From NCBI GenBank assembly GCA_013399875.1, contig VXAZ01009370.1:1515421-1579420 (forward strand): a DNA stretch of 64,000 nt, given 5' to 3'. The notes below the pieces were generated by a model. That model was not told the origin of the DNA. It saw only the letters and a list, made by a program, of their open reading frames with translations, and did not search any database. Positions 14,634-28,740 of this stretch are shown piece after piece (the first letter of the stretch is position 1; each line of letters starts with the position of its first letter). The translations under genes and the position numbers were made by a program. The DNA is from Gymnorhina tibicen (Eukaryota > Chordata > Aves > Passeriformes > Artamidae).

Positions 14634-15702
14634 AAGTCTTTGGATCTCGACTTTAGGGATCTGGGATAAACAGCTTCTGGCCAATCACACACGGAGCAAG
14701 GGAGAGATCTCCAGAGGTTTCTGCTCCAGATTGCCTCTTACACAAGTCACAGCCTCAGTTCAGCAAAGCACATTTGCACACAGCTGAAACAATATGAGTT
14801 AAGCTACTGGAACACGGCACTGTGCTTTAAATTGAACCTATAACCTATAAATTCTATATGTAAGAACAAACTTGAACATTATTTCTGTGCCTGAACTCAG
14901 AGCCTTAATTTCTCCATCTCAGCATCCCAGATGCTGAACAGAGATGCTGTCACTCTTTCCCACCCTTTGCCCATTTTCCCCTATTCCAGTTGTATACTCT
15001 GGTGAGCAGGACAGGGTTTTATCCTGTGCTTGTAAAATTCCCACCCTCTGGAGCTCCATCCTTGACTGTGTCCATAAAATGATGTGAAAGAGTGAGGAGT
15101 AAGAGAGAGTGGTATCAGCTTCTGGGTCAGCCCTCAAAGCAAGAGTGAGGACTGGGAACAATTCAGGTCACTTCTAGCCCAACAGAGAACTTGAGCTGCA
15201 AGCAGGATATATTACATACATATTTCGTGATTTTTTTGTCCAAACAACTGTTGTAATAAAAACCTGAATGATTCTGAGAAATTAGGTTTGGTCCTCCAGT
15301 CAAACCCAGAAATAAATGCATCTGACCAACAGAAGTGACAGATCACATTGCAGTAGGAAAAAAAACCTAAATAACTAATGGGCTGGGTAATAAGGTTTTG
15401 GGTAAACTGAGAGCACCAGAAAAAATTGCCTTAGAAATTGTTCTATGTAAAGCATTTGTTGAATACATTGCTTTGGCAAACATAAAAGCCTGTCTCTGCG
15501 GATAATTTGTCAAGGGGAAAAGGCACTCAACTCAAAACAATAAAGTCTTCTTTGTAAGCTATGTCTCCACATCTATTTTTTATTCAAAGGTCTAGAAGAC
15601 AGTTTTATTAGAAATATCTGAGCAATTAAGCAATCTACACATCGTTTCCTTAAGTATGCGTTCAGCGGGATAGAAAGAATAGAGTGTTATTTCCAGGACT
15701 AC

Positions 15703-15818
15703 CTGGTGAGATGAAAAATGTTCTCCACAGCTTCTTGTCACGAGTAACATCTCGTATTTCCCTCGTCATGTTAACCAGTCTACCTGCAACCGGCGGCACG
15801 CGCCGGAAATCCAGGATC
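15703..15818 (-). CDS. FAM20C: FAM20C exon 5 (N250 sequon, metal/substrate lobe)
   Basis: Acceptor CTGTTCCAG precedes 15818; a rather weak donor, GTAGTC, begins at 15702. The exon is 116 nt and encodes [19 protein letters not shown], then an [17 protein letters not shown] block ending at I-S-P. N250-M-T is the sequon equivalent to human N335. The match to mammalian FAM20C is almost complete. It ends one base into the alanine codon that begins exon 6. Confidence 0.96.
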
Positions 15819-17681
<1,863 letters not shown>

Positions 17682-19018
17682 TTAATGAAGGGTTAGCATT
17701 TCTAAGGAGCAGTGCTCAGTCATCAGCATGCTGCTCAGGAGTTCAGTATTGTTTGCTTAATGGAAGACCTTTAAATATCGCATTTGTGCACTATTTGCCA
17801 TGCAGCCTTCATTTTATCTTCTTTTTTAAACTACTCTAACAAAAAATGGGAATTCAAGCCTTGTGCAGGCAGTCTGCTGTCACAAAGCTGTTCCACTCAA
17901 AACTCTCGCTCTATTTAACAAGATCTGTTTTATCACTCTCAAACATTTCATTAGCGATAGGGGTGAAGACAATGTCATTTCATTAAATTATCATTAACTG
18001 TAATTATGAAATTTCCAAAAGTAATAACATTTTTCTTTCATCTTTGGCAGCCATGCAGCTCCTATCCGGAATATGCCTCTCCCTTTGTATTACTTAGAGC
18101 CAAAATGACATGTTTTTCTCATTTCAGAAGGAACGGGATCATTGCAGTTTGACGGCCACGACACTTGTCATGTTTCAAAGAACATTAACAAGACTGTGCT
18201 TGAGAGAGAATACAGAATTTGTTGTTTCTTCAGTTTAGGAACCAATAAAAAATGTCATTCTGATGGAAATAGGAAGGCTAAAGCTTCCGTACCACACTAC
18301 ATGGAAAATACAAAGACAGGAGCAAATCTGTGTCTCACTTCAGGCAACTTCCAGCCCTTTTGGATGGAGCACAACTCAAGCAGTTGACCAGTGCCACGTC
18401 TGGGTCGCACCTCAACCTGCATCATGCCCCGTTTTGAAGGCTTCAGTAGGAGATAAGCACAGCAAAGCTGCCTGCAGAGCATCTGCAAGGGAGGACAGCT
18501 CTCCAGAAGAGGAAAACAAAGTTCTTTCTCATTCCCTGCTGTCACAGGTGGCCCAGCTGACAGCTCATGCATCACTTGTGCCACACACTGGCATTAAAGT
18601 ACAGCTTCTGCACAGGGACCTTGGTGCATGAGAGGCTTTGGGGTGGTGCTGGTGCAGAGCTCAAACCTCCACAGAAGTCCTAATTTTGGGTTTGTTGGGG
18701 ACCCAAAGCTGTGTCCACCCACCACTATGACTACCAGAGCTGGTGTCTGCCCACAAGCCCTCCCGGGGCTCTCCAAGTTGCTGGAGAAAACAGATTAATC
18801 TTTTGGTTTTCTGCTGTATGAAGACTTTGCTGTGCACCCAGCAGGGTTTGAAAGCCTGATATCCTTTCTCAGACATTCCCTTTTATATTAACATCTTGGC
18901 AAGGTACTCTGTCTTGCCCTAAATGATGAACAACATCAAGGTATTTGACTTGTGTCCAATGGAACTCAAGGTCAGAGTGGCCTTAAACACCCCAGTGATG
19001 CTCTGGCCAAAACAGCAC

Positions 19019-19042
19019 TGACCACTGTCATGGCAGTGGTCA
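19019..19042. repeat. 24-nt near-perfect palindrome
   Basis: TGACCACTGTCA followed by TGGCAGTGGTCA: the two halves are reverse complements except for one T/G pair. Confidence 0.8.
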
Positions 19043-20559
19043 TGGAGGTGGCCAACACTTGGCACAAGTCCTGCTAGGGAGCTGCCACGGCCACAAAGGG
19101 TTCACAAGGACACAAGCTAAAAGCCAGCCTGGCATGAAATAAAAGATAGTATTTTGCTTTGTCTCCATAAGAAATGCAAAAGGGCAAGGAGCACACCCAC
19201 AGAGAGGAATAGGGCAGAGCAGAACCTCTGGCACATCACACAGTGCACTAAGCAGTCAAGACAAGAGTTAGGAGAGCTGCAACCTCATTGTGCATATTCC
19301 CCTAAAAAATGAAGTAATGAGCCCTGAATATGAACTCAAAGAAAAAAAAGATTAACCTATTTCTGCTGCTGTAACGTAAAATTACATGTTTTTATGAAAC
19401 CTTCCCTCCTTTCCAGATTTTAAAAGAGTTGATTTCTTCAACGAATCCTCACCCCAAGATTTCGCAAACTTTACACACATCAAGTTGATAAGTTGCAGAA
19501 AATATTACTAATTGCTAATCAATGCCATCTGCTTATCTCCCAGAGACTGTAAAAGAAACCACGGCTGTTCCTTTATGAGAAAACCTTGCTCCAGAAAATC
19601 AGGCTTAACTGAGGGCTGGATCTCAGCCTTGCAAGCACAGCCCTGCCCCAGCCCAGCCCGTGCTCCCCTTCCCTCCTCCCTGTGCTCGCTGCCACTCCGG
19701 CAATGGCTGCAGATATTTTTCATTTGGGAGTAAGTACGGTGTCCTGAGGGCTCAGGCTTGCTTGTACATATTTTTCTGCTGTCATAATGTATTATTAAGT
19801 GGTAGCACACCCTCCTAAGAAAATCATGAAGTTGATTGCCCTAAAACCTTCAAAAACAGACACCAAATCCACAGTGCAATCTAGACAATGGAAATACCAG
19901 TATTTTTTGAACCTGATGACACAACATCATGACACAAACTCCCAAGTTTCTTTGGTGCTTCAGGTGCTCTCCAGCCACTTTTCACATGGGCAATGCTCAT
20001 GCCAAACCCATGGTACCCATTCCTCTGCCTCTTGAAAATACCATGTTATCCCAAATGTAGACTGGAAGGAGGATTTACCACACCCCCCTCCCACCCCAAT
20101 GCTTTACATTCCTTATGTTCCTCTGCAGAGCTCTACAGAATTAAGACGTAGCAGATCCAGACATGAAACCCTCCCCTGAAATAACCTTGAAAAACCCTTT
20201 GTGCTGACTTAACTCCAGTCTTCCACGGATACAACAGAAACCTGGTTCCTTGGATCTGATGTTAAATAGACAGATTTTTATTCAAGCAGACATTTATTTT
20301 TAATTTGATGTCTGCAGCAGTACCTAAAGAGGTTCCTTGGGAATTCCCCAGCCGGAGCAAGCCGCCATACCACCAGCAAACACTAACACGTGTGTGGATC
20401 ACAGCCCAAGGTACACAACTGAACTTGAAAACCCACATGAGCCTTACAGAGCTCTGAACCAACGCCATTAATAGACTGATATGAGAATGTCTTTAACAGT
20501 GTTAAAGGGCACCTATATCATAATCTAGAATTTTTACTTTATCCAACTGCCTTGATACA

Positions 20560-20633
20560 TAATAATATTTATCCAGGTTTTATTTTAATTATATAATTTT
20601 TTTTAATTTATAATTTTTTTTTTTTACTGTGCA
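20560..20633. repeat. AT-rich low-complexity tract
   Basis: Nearly pure A/T with several T runs over about 70 bp. Confidence 0.8.
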
Positions 20634-22421
20634 CAATCTAATCAAGTCTGTTTGTTGCTAATTCTTCTAATGATCTACTCTGATGTAAAAATATAGAGAG
20701 GTGGAAGATCAAACTGCTCTCAGCAAGTCCAACCAGTTACTCCGGCTTTATATCATGGTAACTGGTCCTCAATCCCCAAGTGACAGGCTGGGAAAGGGGA
20801 ATGAACTCCCAGACCCTTCCAGGTCTAGTAAAGCATCTCATAAAACAACAGTGGAACTGATCCACCCCACAGCATGTTTTAAATTAGAATTGCATTTTAA
20901 AAGGGAGAAAAAACCCCCCTACCTACATGTTAGTTTGGTTTTATCATCTGATGGTTATGGAAGGTTATTGTCTAATAAAATGACACATATAATGAGATAT
21001 TTGAGCAAAGAGACCAACATGCTGAGCCCTCTGCAGCAGCACACGCTTCTGAGGGACAATGAATTCCAGTCTGAGCTCCTCAGTGCCAGCAGTGCCATCC
21101 CACACCGACCAGGGACAGGTTCTGCACAGGTTGCAGACGGTGGGAGAGGATTTCTGGCAGCAGCTCTTATTTTGCAAACAGTTGGAATCTGGTGATCCTC
21201 TCTTTGGAGAAGGATTTGGCAGATATTTATAGTGGCAGGCTGGGAAGCTCTGGAGGAGAGACAGATGGAGGTCTGTTGATACTGCACACAGTTAAAAATT
21301 ACACAGTGGCACCAGACCAATTACAGCATGAGGAAAAGACAAATCAGCATGGTAACACGTGTAGGGAAGAAACAAGAACTAGGGGAAATCAAAGCCCATG
21401 AAGATTTTCCCACCATGGCACAACTCAGAAAAAACATAGGAAGCAAAGAATGATTTTAAACAGGACAGGGACATGTTTGTGTTGACACCAGACAAGATGC
21501 AACTGTGATCTGATCTGGTGGCTATAAAAGTGAGTCATGTTTACAAACAGAAGAGAGAAAGCTGCTCTGATAAATGAACAGTCATGAATAAATCTGGTGA
21601 GTCAGCTATATTCTAGCTATGGTTGGGACCTGGTTTGGTGCTCAGTAGTATTTGGATAAATCAACATAGTGATTTGTGCTCAGAAATAATTGCAAAGTCT
21701 CAAGCTTCTCTTAAATATTTCTGGAAACTTTTTCTTTTTTTTTTTTTTTGCCAATTACTTGATCCCCCAGCCTCAACATTAACAACTTCTCAGGACTTTT
21801 TTTTTTGCTGTTCATGAACCAAATCACCACAGGGCAACTGCAGGCTCTGGTATTTCAGAAAACAATATTCTACAAATTCAAACCTTTACCATGGAAATCT
21901 GTATTTAGTTTCCAGGATCACTAGCATACACCTGCCTAAACCACCAGGATTAGTACCCACCAGGGCCATGCATTACTCGAAAGAATCCTGCTCAGTGCCA
22001 GACTTCCTCTGCTCTGGAGGGGTTCTATTATCCATACAGCAGCCAAAAAGCTACAAAATAGGGCAAAGAGCCCAATGTGAGCTAAGTGTTATCCTGACAG
22101 ACACATGCTGCCTTCCCATGCTGCAGTCCAGAGACATCTCCGAGACACCTCTTGTGTCAGACCCACGTCCCTGAACTAATGAGAGGATGTGCTGCCGGTT
22201 GGAAAACAGCTCCTTTTAAACAGGTTACCCTCGTGCTCTGACACATCATCAGGGGAATCAGCCGCTGGGATTAGGGATGATTAGGGAGCACAACAACGAG
22301 CTTTGCTGCAGCAGGGAGCAGTTGTGCTTGGGTCAGGCCATTCTGCAGACAGAGCCCCTGCCCGACCCAGCCAGGGGAATTGGGCAGCAGCAAACTCACT
22401 AAGAGATATAAACCAGTGAGG

Positions 22422-22452
22422 TTGTAATTGTAATTGCAATTTGTAATTGCAT
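22422..22452. promoter_or_regulatory. Cluster of three TAATTG homeodomain-type sites
   Basis: TAATTG occurs at 22425-22430, 22431-22436 and 22444-22449, each in GTAATTG or TTAATTG-like context. Candidate enhancer motif cluster only. Confidence 0.25.
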
Positions 22453-22673
22453 TGGCAGGGACAGGACTAACACTGATAAGAGCATAATTTGGCTATCGGA
22501 AGAGATAACAGGAGATTAACTGGGTCTACCCACAGCCATAGGTTGCTATTCTTCTCCTTTGGAAAGCAGATTTCCTCTCTTCCTGTGGAGCACTTAAGGT
22601 GTTTAAATACCTGTCCTGAAGCCCAGTTGCAGGCTCAACAGTTCATATACAGTGTTACCTAAATGATAAAATG

Positions 22674-22719
22674 TAGCTAATACAAGACTAAAAAGATAGT
22701 TAATGCAAGACTAAAAGGT
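22674..22719 (+). repeat. Tandem duplication of a 23-nt unit
   Basis: Units 22674-22696 and 22697-22719 share the core CAAGACTAAAA and match at about 19 of 23 positions. Confidence 0.7.
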
Positions 22720-23964
22720 GGCCACTCAGCAGATTGCTGCTGTTTCAATGATTTTATGGTCTGGAATGGACTTGGGGATTTTTTGCACTCGGAAGCTCTA
22801 CAGGCAGCCCCTTGATCCAGCACACCACTGAAGCACAGATGCTCCATCAATTCCAGAGAGCCTTTCTTCCAACACAGACAGCCATGAAATCTCCCAAGCC
22901 CTCACTGATGAACTTTTTCTTTGTACTAATGGAAAACTCAGACTGAAAGTCCGGTGTCTGCTTGCAAGATTTTCTCCCTCCCTCCCCTCCATGCAACACT
23001 TACTGCAAATTGGATTGTGCAGCAGGGGGATCTAGAGTGTCCTGAGATCATCTAAAGCTTATTATTCTAAGTGAAGGAGGCAGCCCATGGAAAGAAAAAA
23101 AAGGTGTCTCTGAGGCAGCTGCAGTCCTTAGGAGGGTACTGAGACTTTGCACACAGAGTTGTATCACCTGGGAGAGTTTTCAATGCACTTGGCACCGGTT
23201 AGAACAGGTGGAAAAAATGCCATTTAATTTTATAATACATTTTAATGGCTTAGTAAGTCCTTAGGAAGAAAAATGATACTGCTAATGCAGCTACATCTAC
23301 GGTAGCAGAGATATCTGGTGCCTGTTTCTGACTCCTTATGGAGTCTTGGCAGCTGATGGCTCTGGCTTTATCAAAGCATTGTGCTGCAAAGAGCACTCCC
23401 AGGGACGATAGGAGCTGTTTACAAGAGCAGAATATGGGCCAGAAAATGAGTGGCCAACGCAGGAATGCAAAGACATGCAATTTGAGTGGTACAGAAAGGA
23501 TGTTTGGCCCGTTCCACCGCTATCAACCAAATGACAATATGGGCCCCTGCAGGATATTCAGGCTTCTCCAGTTTAAGTACCAGCTCTGCAGCTCGAAAAA
23601 ATGAGAGAATATTTACTGTGGCAGAGAGACAGAAATCCGCACGGGGATGTGATAGCAATAGGAATAATTAGCAAACTGCCAAAAGGATAAATACCCAGAT
23701 CGTGCTCTTGCGTGCCAGCCCCGGAGTGCTTTTCTCCTGAGCAGACGGAGAGAGCTTGACAACAGCACATGCTCAAGGACCAGTTAGCTTAATATAAATC
23801 ATAAACTTCTTACGCTGAGAATGACAATAAGCTTTGGAAAGCACATTTGTATTTATAAATATCTTGCTACCTGGCACAGAAGGACAGTGGGGGGAAGAGG
23901 GAGAAAAAATCCACAGGGAAGCAGAGTATTAAGGTGGGTTTTCTTTCTGTTTCCAGTGTAAAAG

Positions 23965-24105
23965 CGAAAGGAGGCTCAGGAGGTCACCTAGCCCATTCCC
24001 TGGCCCCAGGGCAAGATCAGCTAGAACTAAACCATTCTTGACAGACGTTGTCCTAATGTGATCTTCAAACTGTCCTTTTGTGATCCCACGGCTACAGCCC
24101 TCTCA
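23965..24105 (-). mobile_element. Degraded CR1 LINE fragment
   Basis: GGAGGTCACCTAGCCCA, then a CAGGGCAAGATCAGCTAGAA-like stretch and a following segment on failed lead-in words typical of CR1, match the reverse complement of a CR1 3' region with many substitutions. An old copy; edges approximate. Confidence 0.6.
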
Positions 24106-24574
24106 TCCTAGTCCCCATGTGCTGGCCTTCCTCCCCTGCTAATTTCCAGTCTTGCTCTTCCTCCTCGCTCCACGATCAGGGCAAAACCACCCCAGAGACA
24201 CCTGCTGCAGTTGATGTGTGTGCCTTTTTGAGGCGTGACATGTGACAAACACACCAGAACAACTGGCTCCCATTCCTGAAAAGAGCATCCCCAAGCCAAG
24301 ACCTGGGAATGAAGCCTTAACGCCTTGAGACTGCAGCTCAGAACCCCCTTCTTTACTAAGCACAATTAATCTATTTTTAATTCATTAAAAATCCAACCAA
24401 CCCGGAGCCCTGAAAGCCTATTTTAGGCTTTGCCATTAAAACCAACACTGTTGCTAGAAGTCAAAGAAGCAACCTCTAATTCCTCTACACAGGTCAGGGC
24501 ATTTGTGAAAAGGTTGTGCAAAGTCAGTCCCTTGCTGGGAGCAGCACCAGTGGAGGGTTCCTGCCATCCCATGC

Positions 24575-24606
24575 ATTATATATAAAATTATATATATATA
24601 AAAAAG
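24575..24606. repeat. (TA)n-rich microsatellite
   Basis: Two TATATA runs flanking AAAT, self-complementary, in intron 3. Confidence 0.75.
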
Positions 24607-25264
24607 AAGATTTTCACCTGAGCAAAACATTGAGCTACCACTCCTGTCTACACAAGCAGATATGATACGAAGGGATGAATAATCAGGGCAAATAATATGA
24701 TTCAAGAATATGAAAAATTCATTTTATTCTCCACTAAACTATAATAATAAACCCAGACATTTTCCTCTTTTTGGGGGCTTTTCTGTTTCTTTTAGTGGTA
24801 TTAATATCTCAAAATGCACCTTCTCCATACTGTTGCCTTTACTGACATTGTGCTGACAGTAAAGTCAAGGCATAATCTCACCAATCATCATTTCATTGTC
24901 TACCAGCTCAGAAGAATAGCTCTTTTTTCATTCATTCTTTTGTGCTTTCAAATGCATAAGACATGAAGAGAATCTCTGATCAGCACAAAACACGTAAGAG
25001 TTTGATCAACTGGGAAAATTTCCTTCAGCAATTCAGAATATTACTTCCAGCTCTGCCCAGTAAGTAGCTGACTGTCACCATGGGAAAAGCAAATGGAAAA
25101 AAAAATCTATTACTGTAAGCACATTTGTCAGGATGTGTTCCCCACCCATGCTTTTTGGTGTGACAGTCACTGGTCCCCTTCGTGTCCCCTGGGAATGTGG
25201 CTAAGGAGACAGGGGTGTGCTGGGTGCTGAGCTCTCAGCCTGGTCAGATCTCAAATTTACAGGC

Positions 25265-25312
25265 CGTTATTCTTATTCTTATTATTCTTATTATTGTTAT
25301 TGTTTTATATTA
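25265..25312 (+). repeat. (ATT/CTT)n microsatellite
   Basis: Interrupted TTATTC / TTATTG trinucleotide-like repeats over about 48 bp in intron 3. Confidence 0.8.
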
Positions 25313-27969
25313 CTATGTAGGCGGTGGCTGTACAGAAAGCCAAATGAAATGCTGTTGCAGAGCAGGTAAGCCCTGCAAAACCAGAGAGATGAGCTCCAGT
25401 GTGGCCCAGCTGCAGGTGGATGCACAGAGAGGCATTTCATGTATAATCCAGCACATCCAGCAATATCTAACACTGCCTGCTGTGCTTTGGACATGATGTG
25501 ACCAGACAAGCAGGATCATTCTTTGTAACATTTGCCCGTATTTACCCTGCACACATTAGTGAGGTGCTACAATGGTGTTTTTATGCCTTTCTTTAAGGAG
25601 TTCTGAAATCTTAGAGGCAGGCAGTGTTAGAAAGCACACAAGCTTAAAAAACACCTGAGGTAAGACGAGTTTTTCCAATATTATGGGGCAGATCTCAGTT
25701 ACTATGGAAAAGCAGCCCCACTGGATACTGGGCTCAAGGAAATAAAGATGCTTTGCACTACAGTGAGCTCTGTCCAGGGCTGCTTCTGCTTTGACCAGCA
25801 GCGGGGACTGAAGCACGTATTTCCAAAATCAGAAGCTCGGGTCTTCATATCCTGATTTCGAGAAGCCTCCCCCTGCCCAGGAAGCTCAGCAGGAGGGTTA
25901 CAATCCATATTGCAGCACTGATTGCACAGGAGGCAGCACCCATAAATTACAGGGGTACAAAGGTGGCACTCTGGCTGCAAACTCATCATTGTCTCCCCTC
26001 CCGAGATGCTGGTGGGAAGAGAGAACGCAGAGAACAGACGAACACTGATGCCACAGTGGCTAAGTGGCAGTCGGGTAGAAATGTTTTTCCATCATCCAGA
26101 ACAAGCAGGGCTTGTACAGAAAAACAAATGAGTCACGGTGTGAAAAGAAAGGCAGGCTCTGGGAAGCTCCTGTCACTAATTTACTTTGCACATTAAAGAA
26201 AAAAAATTATTGACCCAGAAATAAGGTTTGGTTCATCCTTGAGATAGAAACCTGACTTGACATACAGGAATTGAAAGATTAAAAGGTACATGACAGCACA
26301 ACAAAAGAGTTCCCAGTGCCAACGTTAACGTGGTCAATGCTGTTGTCACAGCAGGGAGAAAAAAGCCTCACAGCAATTAAAAAAGCAGGAGATCATTAAT
26401 GAGGTGTTGCAGTGATATTTTGTGCCTTTTTAAAGACATCTTCATTAAGAAATTATATCACCATGAATATTTTCTGTCCCTGCATGGCCTAGATTCTTTT
26501 GTGCTCTTAAGCAAGCGGCGTGAGCATTTTTGCCATGCCAAGCCCATGATATCTGTCATCTTTCCCCTTGATTTATGCCTTTGAGGCTCCACTGTACATT
26601 GTCTGCTCGCCACAAATTGCAAACATGAAAAATGATACAGCTGCAAAAACTATTTTTGCAAAACTGTCAAGAGCAAACAGAGCTCCATGTGAGCCCAGTT
26701 ACCTGCAGCCTCCCTCCAGGAAAAAGACTGCAGAGTATTTTCTACAGAGGCGTTTCAATATATAACACTTCTAGAGGTCTGAGAGCACAGGAGGAAAAAA
26801 TATGTGTAAAATTAGAAGTCTGAGGCACTTTTTCAGCCCTGAGAATGTTATTTAATATGTCTGGGGTCATTAAGGGTAGGGATTTAATGGAACAATAACA
26901 TTAAACATATTAGAAGCATAGCAGAGCTCAGATTTCTTTCAGCTTTTTGGATTTTTTTCTTCTCACTGTACGTGATGTATGTGCCTATTGAAATTCCTAG
27001 GTTCACAATAGGTTTGTAGGTTGGAAAAAGTAATTACTGTGAGTCTGATGTATTGATACATAATTTCTTCCTTTTTATTCATGAGTTTCCTCTCTATCAT
27101 TAGGAGAACCACGAACACTAGTAAGTTTGTCCTCAAAATCTCCCAGGAAGCAGGAAAATATTAGCCCCGTTTTTCAGCAAAAGCTGCAAAAACATGGAGC
27201 TATTACGGATTCAGCTCTGCCCTGAGCGAAGCGCTCGAGCCTCATTAAGCACATGCTTAACTTTGGGCACACATATAACCAGTGAACTATGTGTGTCCTT
27301 GACAGTCAAGCACAGACTTAATCCTTCCTCGGAGCTGTTCTGTGCTCAGCACTTTGCGAGAACAAGCCAGTGATCAGCACCAGATCCCCGCAGCAGCTCT
27401 GGCCACTCGCCCCGGCCACTGCCAGACTCAGAGCTGGTTTTTCTCTTCCTTCTTCTTCTTTCCACCCATGACTACAACTTCTTTGGGAAAAGACCATTTC
27501 CCAAAAAGCATTTTGTCATTCTGCCAAAAGCACAAGTCAGTTTGGCCACGGGCTTTGGTAGATTCCAGATGTCACCTCTGTGGTTGACACTGAGGTCTGC
27601 AGTGCCTTGGTGTGATCCAGACTCCCTGTAAATGACATAAAGCTCAAATCCTGGCTTTCAGTGTGTCTCCCGCCCCACACAGGCAAATACAAGGAGATCT
27701 AGAAAGGCTCAGACAACTTTTGTGAGCTCTTGTGTTCCTGAAACGCCTTTTGAGCTGTGCCAGGTAGAGGAACGTGCTGAGGGGCCACAGGGCAGTTTGA
27801 GCAACTTGTATGAGCACAATGTACAGGCCCAGCATTTTCCTCTCCAGGCCAAGTGGAAAAGTTGTCTGAGCTTAGTATCAACACAACTAGAAGCACACAG
27901 TGTTTGCACTCTGTATTCAGCTCCCTCCTCCAGTTTGAAGCTAAGAGTTTGAATTTCTGCATCCCCCGC

Positions 27970-27988
27970 CCCCCTCTCTCTCTCTCAT
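27970..27988 (+). repeat. (CT)n short run
   Basis: A C-rich lead followed by about seven CT units. Confidence 0.75.
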
Positions 27989-28204
27989 GAAGTGTTGCAG
28001 CTCTCACAGTTCTTAAGGTCGTATAACAGGAATAAAACCTATGGCTTGGAAGAATAAATAAAAAGGATGCTCGGACTCTTGACTAGAAAAAATCCTTTGA
28101 GATTTCACTGGTTTGTGTCTTGGCTGACCTATATATCTACATTTGTATAGGGGAGCTGTGCTCCCCCAAGGACCCCAAAGCAGTATCCACTTTTACAAAT
28201 GAAT

Positions 28205-28740
28205 TGTTAGGAGCTGGCTTTCGCCGTATGTTGTGTGGATTATAAACTGCATTATGAATTACGAGTTATAACGCCGAGTATTACGATATTTTTTTCTAGG
28301 GAAAACACCAAGAGAATTGTACATGGTGAAATGTTTTAGTGTCGCTGGGGTGGTTCGGTTGCAAGGGTTGGTTTTGTGGGGGCTGGGTGAGTGCCGGTTC
28401 TGTGGGGGTTGCGAAGGCCGAGCTGTTGCCAGCCAGACTTCGAGAGCACCGCCATAAAAGGAATACGGGCTCCAACCAATGAGAGCCCTGATCGCCTCAG
28501 AGACAGAAAAGCGCGGGCTCCCAGATGATCGACAAGGGGCGGGGCTATGCAAAACTGCTCATAAATATGCATTAGGTCGGTGCACCCCCCGCAGGGGTAT
28601 AAAAGGCAGGACCGCCATTTTCTGGACGAGCCTCTGGCGTCGGGTCGCCCTCGCGATGGCGTCCGTTTTGCTTTGCGGATTTTTTTTAAGTTCTCAATAA
28701 AATAACTCATTTCCATATTGGATCTGGGTCGTTTGTAACA
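28205..28740 (+). mobile_element. Probable solo LTR of an endogenous retrovirus, antisense to FAM20C
   Basis: The 536-bp segment begins TGTTA and ends TAACA, the short terminal inverted repeat expected of an LTR. Inside, in order: CCAAT (28476-28480), a GC box GGGGCGGGGC (28536-28545), ATGCAAA (28547-28553), a TATA box TATAAAA (28598-28604) and AATAAA (28696-28701), only about 98 bp after the TATA box. This U3-R-U5 layout is diagnostic of LTRs and odd for a host promoter. CpG density is high compared with the AT-rich intron around it, which suggests a fairly recent insertion. No primer-binding site or gag/pol frame follows, so it is a solo LTR. I could not find a target-site duplication, so the left boundary is tentative. 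Confidence 0.72.

Noticed and set aside
20701..21195. 164-codon plus-strand ORF in intron 3
   Set aside because: No recognisable domain, an antisense overlapping frame of similar quality, and no promoter or poly(A) context.
28147..28168. GGGGAGC-TGT-GCTCCCC mini-hairpin left of the LTR
   Set aside because: A 7-bp stem with a 3-nt loop can arise by chance; it lies outside the inferred LTR boundary.
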